In this document: piece by piece, positions 7,447 to 10,506 of the stretch
How positions within the stretch are numbered: the first letter of the stretch is position 1
Layout of the letters: every line of letters starts with the position of its first letter
NCBI GenBank assembly: GCA_003222935.1
Contig: QHXL01000037.1
Coordinates: 11,730 to 22,235, forward strand
Direction: 5' to 3'
Origin: Acidobacteriota bacterium
Lineage (GTDB): Bacteria > Acidobacteriota > Blastocatellia > Pyrinomonadales > Pyrinomonadaceae
Length of the DNA stretch: 10,506 nt
Made by a program: the position numbers and the translations under genes
The notes under the pieces: generated by a model
What the model saw: the letters and a program-made list of their open reading frames with translations, nothing else
Told to the model about the DNA's origin: nothing
Databases searched by the model: none

Positions 7447-7486
7447 GCTGGGACCGCCGGCAGGCGGGGACGCCGGCGGTCCCAGC
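7447..7486. repeat. Perfect GC-rich 15-bp inverted repeat
   Basis: GCTGGGACCGCCGGC (7447-7461) and its exact reverse complement (7472-7486) enclose the 10-base loop AGGCGGGGAC. The element starts 49 bases after the reductase stop and ends 41 bases before the glycosyltransferase start, and is much richer in G+C than its surroundings. The stem would be very stable in RNA, but no T run follows (ACCAACGCTC), so it is not a classic Rho-independent terminator. It looks like a dispersed palindromic element. It could still slow transcription between the two genes. Confidence 0.75.
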
Positions 7487-7527
7487 ACCAACGCTCACTT
7501 CAAGTGAAGATTTCTCAGTAATTGCCG

Positions 7528-8835
7528 ATGAAAATTCTTTATCTGACAGGCGGGGCCGGGCAGATGTATTGCGGCAGTTGTCTTCGCGACAATGCGTTGG
7601 CGACTGAGTTGATGTCGCGTGGTCATAAAGTAACTCTGCTCCCGGTTTACACGCCCACACTAACTGACGAGGCAAACGTCAGTCATGACAGAGTTTTCTT
7701 TGGCGGCGTCAGCGTCTACCTCGAACAGTACGTTCCACCATTCCGAAGTTCTCCAAAATGGTTAGATCGTTTGTGGGACTCGAAGGCGATGTTGAACCTG
7801 GCAACGCGTCGTTCGATCTCAACGAGCCCCAGGATGCTGGGCGAGATGACTGTTTCGATGCTGAAGGGTGAGAGCGGTTTCCAGCACAAAGAGATCACAA
7901 AGTTTCTCCGCTGGCTCAAAGATGAAGACCCACCTGATGTAGTTAGCTTGCCGTACACACTCCTGATCAGTTTGGCGAAACCAATCAAAGAACTACTCGG
8001 TAAACCGATTTGTTGCACACTCCAGGGTGAAGATCTTTTCCTCGAAGGGCTGGAAGAACCTTATCGGACCGAGTCGAAGGAACTCATCAAAAGAAATCTG
8101 AAGTACATCGATGGGTTTATTTCTGTCAGTGAATACTATGCCCGATTCATGCCTGACTACCTGGGAATTCCCCGGAATAAGATTCACGTAGTCCCGCTCG
8201 GCATTAGCTTCGAAGGCTTCGAGAAAACGACACACCCGCGCTCCGAGACTTTTCGCGTTGGATACTTTGCCCGCATCGCACCTGAGAAAGGTCTGCACGT
8301 TCTCGCGGACGCTTATCGGCGACTGCGCAAGTCCGGAAAGTTAACAAACGCACGACTGGATTTTGCAGGATATCTCGCTCCGGAATATCGAAAATATCTT
8401 GATGATATCGAGCAGGAAATGAAAGCCGCCGGATTCGGTGCTGAGTTTACCTATCATGGAGTGGTCGACCGGGAGAAGAAGATCGAATTTCTTAGTGGCA
8501 TCGACATGCTTTCCGTGCCCGCGACTTACGACGAACCAAAAGGAATTTTTCTACTTGAAGCGATGGCTTGCGGGATACCGGTGGCTCAACCTCGACGCGG
8601 AGGTTTCACAGAGATTGTGGAAAAGACGGGCGGTGGTTTGCTCGTGAACCCGGACGACGTTGATAGTTTGGGCGAAGGTATCCTGACGCTGGCTCAGGAT
8701 CCGGCGTTGGCCCAACGACTCGGCGATAGTGGTTTCGTTAAAGTACGCGAGCACTTCAGCGTGGCTCAAATGGCTGAGCGTGCGGTAGAAGTCTATGAGG
8801 GTTTAATGTCAGACCAAATGTCCGACGAACTTTAG
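7528..8835 (+). CDS. GT4-family glycosyltransferase (GT-B fold)
   Basis: The protein has 435 residues from the ATG at 7528; a TTG two codons upstream (7522) is possible but less likely. The N-terminal Rossmann half begins MKILYLTGGAGQMYCGSCLR, with a glycine-rich loop and two cysteines (15 and 18). The C-terminal half has GYFARIAPEKGLHVLADAYR, the usual donor-domain opening of GT4 enzymes, and the E-x7-E motif formed by Glu336 and Glu344 in EPKGIFLLEAMACG. Known relatives transfer a sugar from a nucleotide-sugar to a lipid, glycan or small molecule at the cytoplasmic face with retention of configuration. There is no membrane segment. The last residues, MSDEL and the stop, are encoded inside the left arm of a palindromic repeat. 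It may glycosylate the product of the upstream cassette, but the 129-base gap with a stable hairpin makes co-transcription uncertain. Confidence 0.88.
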   Translation: MKILYLTGGAGQMYCGSCLRDNALATELMSRGHKVTLLPVYTPTLTDEANVSHDRVFFGGVSVYLEQYVPPFRSSPKWLDRLWDSKAMLNLATRRSISTSPRMLGEMTVSMLKGESGFQHKEITKFLRWLKDEDPPDVVSLPYTLLISLAKPIKELLGKPICCTLQGEDLFLEGLEEPYRTESKELIKRNLKYIDGFISVSEYYARFMPDYLGIPRNKIHVVPLGISFEGFEKTTHPRSETFRVGYFARIAPEKGLHVLADAYRRLRKSGKLTNARLDFAGYLAPEYRKYLDDIEQEMKAAGFGAEFTYHGVVDREKKIEFLSGIDMLSVPATYDEPKGIFLLEAMACGIPVAQPRRGGFTEIVEKTGGGLLVNPDDVDSLGEGILTLAQDPALAQRLGDSGFVKVREHFSVAQMAERAVEVYEGLMSDQMSDEL

Positions 8836-8890
8836 TTTGTCGATCGTTCGCTAAACAGACCCACGACAAACTGAAGTTCGTCGGACATTT
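8816..8890. repeat. Long near-perfect palindromic element (ATGTCCGA family), overlapping the end of the glycosyltransferase gene
   Basis: The left arm (8816-8842) begins AAATGTCCGACGAACTTTAG. Its reverse complement is found at 8864-8890 with 26 of 27 matches, around a 21-base spacer. Each arm is itself a small hairpin: CGACGAACT and AGTTTGTCG (8824-8832 and 8834-8842) pair with one G-T pair, leaving a one- to two-base turn. The left arm supplies the last codons and stop of the glycosyltransferase. The right arm ends 9 bases before the ATPase ATG at 8900, so in mRNA the stem would reach into the ribosome-binding region. It is followed by no T run. Related halves occur at 9574-9601 and 10005-10088. 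Confidence 0.85.
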
Positions 8891-8899
8891 CAGAATAAA

Positions 8900-9568
8900 A
8901 TGCTTAACGTTAGGAACGTAACCAAGGAATATTCAACACCTGCCGGACCACTTCGCGTGTTGTCGGATGTCTCGCTGTCTCTTTCAAAAGGTGACGCGAT
9001 CTCGATCATGGGACCGTCCGGAACCGGCAAAAGTACGCTCCTTTATATTGTCGGCGCACTCGAACCACCGACAAGCGGCACCGTCACTCTAGATGAACAG
9101 AATCCTTTCGAACTGACAGAGACGCAGCTCGCGGCATTTCGAAACCGACAAATCGGATTCGTCTTCCAGGATCACTGTTTGTTGCCACAATGCTCGGTAC
9201 TCGAAAATGTCTTAATGCCAACATTAGTCTCAACTGATGCTCACGACGCACCTGCACGCGCCCGATCATTACTTGAGCAAGTAGGTCTCAATCACCGACT
9301 GGATCATCGACCCTCGGAATTATCGGGTGGTGAAAAGCAAAGAGTTTCGCTGGCCCGCGCTCTAATCATGCGGCCCCAATTGCTGCTCTGCGATGAACCA
9401 ACCGGGAATCTGGATCACAAATCTGCGGAGACAGTCGCCTCGATGCTGCTTGAATTGCACCAGCAGCAGCAAACGATCCTGATAGTAGTGACGCACAGCG
9501 CAGAACTCGCTGAGCGCCTCCCGGTTCAATATGAATTGATCGATCAAGTCTTGCAGAACGTCCGATAG
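8900..9568 (+). CDS. ABC transporter ATP-binding protein, LolD/MacB type
   Basis: The protein has 222 residues, the standard length for LolD-like ATPases. All nucleotide-binding motifs are present: Walker A GPSGTGKST (38-46), Q-loop Gln90 in FVFQDHCLLPQ, signature LSGGEKQR (141-148), Walker B LLLCDEPTGNLD (161-172) and H-loop His199. The sequence TGNLD after Walker B is typical of the LolD/MacB/FtsE branch, which powers mechanotransmission by FtsX-type permeases rather than substrate passage through a channel. Its partner is very probably the permease that starts at 10095. It acts on the cytoplasmic side of the inner membrane. No clear Shine-Dalgarno precedes the ATG (CAGAATAAAATG); the palindrome immediately upstream may influence initiation. 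Substrate unknown: lipoprotein, peptide or a secondary metabolite are possible for this family. Confidence 0.92.
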   Translation: MLNVRNVTKEYSTPAGPLRVLSDVSLSLSKGDAISIMGPSGTGKSTLLYIVGALEPPTSGTVTLDEQNPFELTETQLAAFRNRQIGFVFQDHCLLPQCSVLENVLMPTLVSTDAHDAPARARSLLEQVGLNHRLDHRPSELSGGEKQRVSLARALIMRPQLLLCDEPTGNLDHKSAETVASMLLELHQQQQTILIVVTHSAELAERLPVQYELIDQVLQNVR

Positions 9569-9573
9569 AGTCT

Positions 9574-9601
9574 AATGTCCGATATGCGCCTGTCTTGTCG
9601 C
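9574..9601. repeat. Left half-element of the ATGTCCGA family
   Basis: AATGTCCGATATGC followed by GTCTTGTCGC matches the reverse complement of 10062-10088 at both ends (ATGTCCGATATGC and CTTGTCG), with a divergent middle. It begins 6 bases after the ATPase stop. Together the two halves flank the four-copy repeat block, as outer inverted repeats about 515 bases apart overall. No gene is seen between 9569 and 10094; short open frames there are made of repeat sequence. Confidence 0.6.
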
Positions 9602-9727
9602 TTCGTTAACAAGCGCCTCTCAAATAGATGAGCATCTTTGTGTTCAGCCTTGGATTGTTGTAATTGAGTCTGAGGGGCTGTTGCAAATGTCTAATCCCCT
9701 GCGTTGTTCCGAGAATCTGAAATCTGG

Positions 9728-9963
9728 GATACCACCGGCTTTAGCCGCGTGGAGCTTCAACTTGTCGCTAAGACGCGTGTGAGGAAACCCCTGAGATACC
9801 ACCGACTTCAGTCGCGTGGAGTCTCAATTTTTGGGCTCACAACCAACAGTAAATGGCAGAAATTGAAACTCCACGCGACTGAAGTCGGTGGTATCTTCCC
9901 AAAGTCGAGCAGGCGAGTTCTAGTATGAAGTTGAACCTCCACGCGGCTGAAGCCGGTGGTATC
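9728..9963. repeat. Four-copy concentric palindrome (GATACCACC family)
   Basis: Two direct copies (9728-9760 and 9795-9830) face two inverted copies (9860-9895 and 9931-9963). The inner pair matches at 35 of 36 positions, the outer pair at 31 of 33. The unit core is GATACCACCGGCTTTAGCCG followed by CGTGGAG. Inside each unit CCAC+CGGCT pairs with AGCCG+GTGG, leaving one unpaired C on the 3' side (9748 in copy 1). The outer copies have CGGCT/AGCCG and the inner copies CGACT/AGTCG, a compensating change that keeps the stem. Spacers on the two sides are 34 and 35 bases but not similar in sequence. The arrangement resembles REP/BIME elements mobilised by RAYT transposases; no transposase is visible here. 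Confidence 0.85.
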
Positions 9964-10004
9964 CGAGTCTTTCTTCATTCTCCGAGAATGAGTTTTGCAA
10001 AAGT

Positions 10005-10088
10005 CTCTTTAGCGTGTCGTGAGATCGAAGAGAAGTTTGCCAGGCGGTTTATAGCGAGAGTCACGACAAGCTAAAGCATATCGGACAT
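10005..10088. repeat. Right part of an ATGTCCGA-family palindrome, just before the permease start
   Basis: TCTTTAGCGTGTCGTGA (10006-10022) and TCACGACAAGCTAAAGC (10061-10077) are inverted copies with 15 of 17 matches around a 38-base spacer. The right side continues as ATATCGGACAT to 10088, the same terminal word as the complete element at 8816-8890. A matching ATGTCCGA end is missing on the left of this hairpin but occurs at 9574. The right arm ends 6 bases before the permease ATG. Confidence 0.65.
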
Positions 10089-10094
10089 CACTTC

Positions 10095-10506
10095 ATGAGC
10101 ACTCCACAACTACTCAAACGAAGTCTCATTTACTACTGGCGCACCAACATTGCGGTTGTGCTTGGTGTCGCGGTAGCGATTGCTGTGCTTGCCGGCGCAT
10201 TACTCGTTGGCGATTCAGTGCGTGGCAGTCTGCGCGATCTCATGGTGAAACGTCTGGGCGCAACCAGCTTCACGGTCACCCTTCCTGGATTCTTTCGCGA
10301 ACAACTTGCCGCAGACATCCAGACTGACAGCCAGTTTAGATCAAACGACCTGAGTCACGTCTGTCCACTGATCCAACTTGAAGGAACCATCACACACGAG
10401 TCGAGCAAACGACTGGCAACGTCAATCAAAGTTTACGGAGTTGACGACCGCTTCTGGCGCTTCAACTTTATTGAAAGGCGAGCACCCGAGAACAGAAATG
10501 TCTATC
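10095..10506 (+). CDS. FtsX-like ABC transporter permease, N-terminal part (3' partial)
   Basis: The reading frame is open from ATG 10095 to the window edge, giving 137 residues. It starts MSTPQLLKRSLIYYWRTNIA followed by VVLGVAVAIAVLAGALLVGD (about 21-40). This is the typical first cytoplasmic helix and first membrane span of a MacB/FtsX-type permease, with the SVRGSLRDLM continuation common to them. The following residues would begin the large periplasmic domain. Its position after a LolD-type ATPase makes the two a likely transporter, although 526 bases of repeats lie between them, unlike the usual tight or overlapping arrangement. No good Shine-Dalgarno is visible (GGACATCACTTCATG). The frame runs off the right edge, so length and C-terminal FtsX domain cannot be checked. 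Confidence 0.85.
   Translation, partial: MSTPQLLKRSLIYYWRTNIAVVLGVAVAIAVLAGALLVGDSVRGSLRDLMVKRLGATSFTVTLPGFFREQLAADIQTDSQFRSNDLSHVCPLIQLEGTITHESSKRLATSIKVYGVDDRFWRFNFIERRAPENRNVY

Noticed and set aside
7447..7486. Rho-independent terminator
   Set aside because: The stem is strong, but the following bases ACCAACGCTCAC contain no T run in either useful direction.
9704..9928. 74-residue open frame on the + strand
   Set aside because: It is built from the GATACCACC repeats and their spacers, lacks a ribosome binding site, and shows no protein-like pattern.
9728..9963. CRISPR-like array of four repeats with 30-35-base spacers
   Set aside because: The repeats are two direct and two inverted copies forming a symmetrical palindrome, not a direct array, and no cas gene is visible.
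9574..10088. Insertion sequence or transposon with terminal inverted repeats
   Set aside because: No transposase frame lies between the half-repeats, the arms match only in part, and I found no clean target-site duplication.

Overview
The window reads as ordinary bacterial chromosome of moderate GC content. The best guess is an Acidobacteriota-like soil bacterium (Blastocatellia or a relative). This rests on three impressions: a very large TPR protein of the type common there, an FtsX-type permease with its ATPase, and several families of short palindromic repeats in the gaps. No rRNA, tRNA or marker gene confirms it. All intact genes lie on the + strand.

Layout. Positions 2-3883 hold the C-terminal part of a giant protein that enters from the left edge. 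It has two tandem 'TolB-like domain plus TPR' modules and a third TPR-only module. Positions 3884-4366 are non-coding on + and hold an AGATTAC-type inverted repeat. On the minus strand the repeat cuts off what looks like the start of a methyltransferase gene (3955-4065). The rest of that gap is a divergent-promoter-like stretch with a palindrome at 4274-4302.

Positions 4367-7398 carry a three-gene cassette. It encodes a hotdog thioesterase, a short adenylate-forming enzyme lacking the usual C-terminal lid, and an aldehyde-dehydrogenase-superfamily reductase. In logic it parallels bacterial LuxC/D/E and the EhpF/EhpG pair of phenazine biosynthesis: activate a carboxylate, then reduce it to an aldehyde, with a thioesterase for release or editing. 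The substrate is unknown. Next come a GT4 glycosyltransferase (7528-8835), a LolD/MacB-type ABC ATPase (8900-9568) and the start of an FtsX-like permease (10095 to the right edge). The ATPase and permease probably form one transporter, although 526 bases of repeat-rich DNA separate them.

Most gaps longer than 15 bases contain a palindromic element, and at least four sequence types are present. The most structured is at 9728-9963, where four copies of one unit form two concentric inverted repeats. Halves of a second repeat family flank them, and a complete copy of that second family lies at 8816-8890, overlapping the end of the glycosyltransferase gene. I see no new defence or mobile system. 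The points most worth a second look are the acid-reduction cassette, the repeat-truncated methyltransferase remnant and the nested palindromes.
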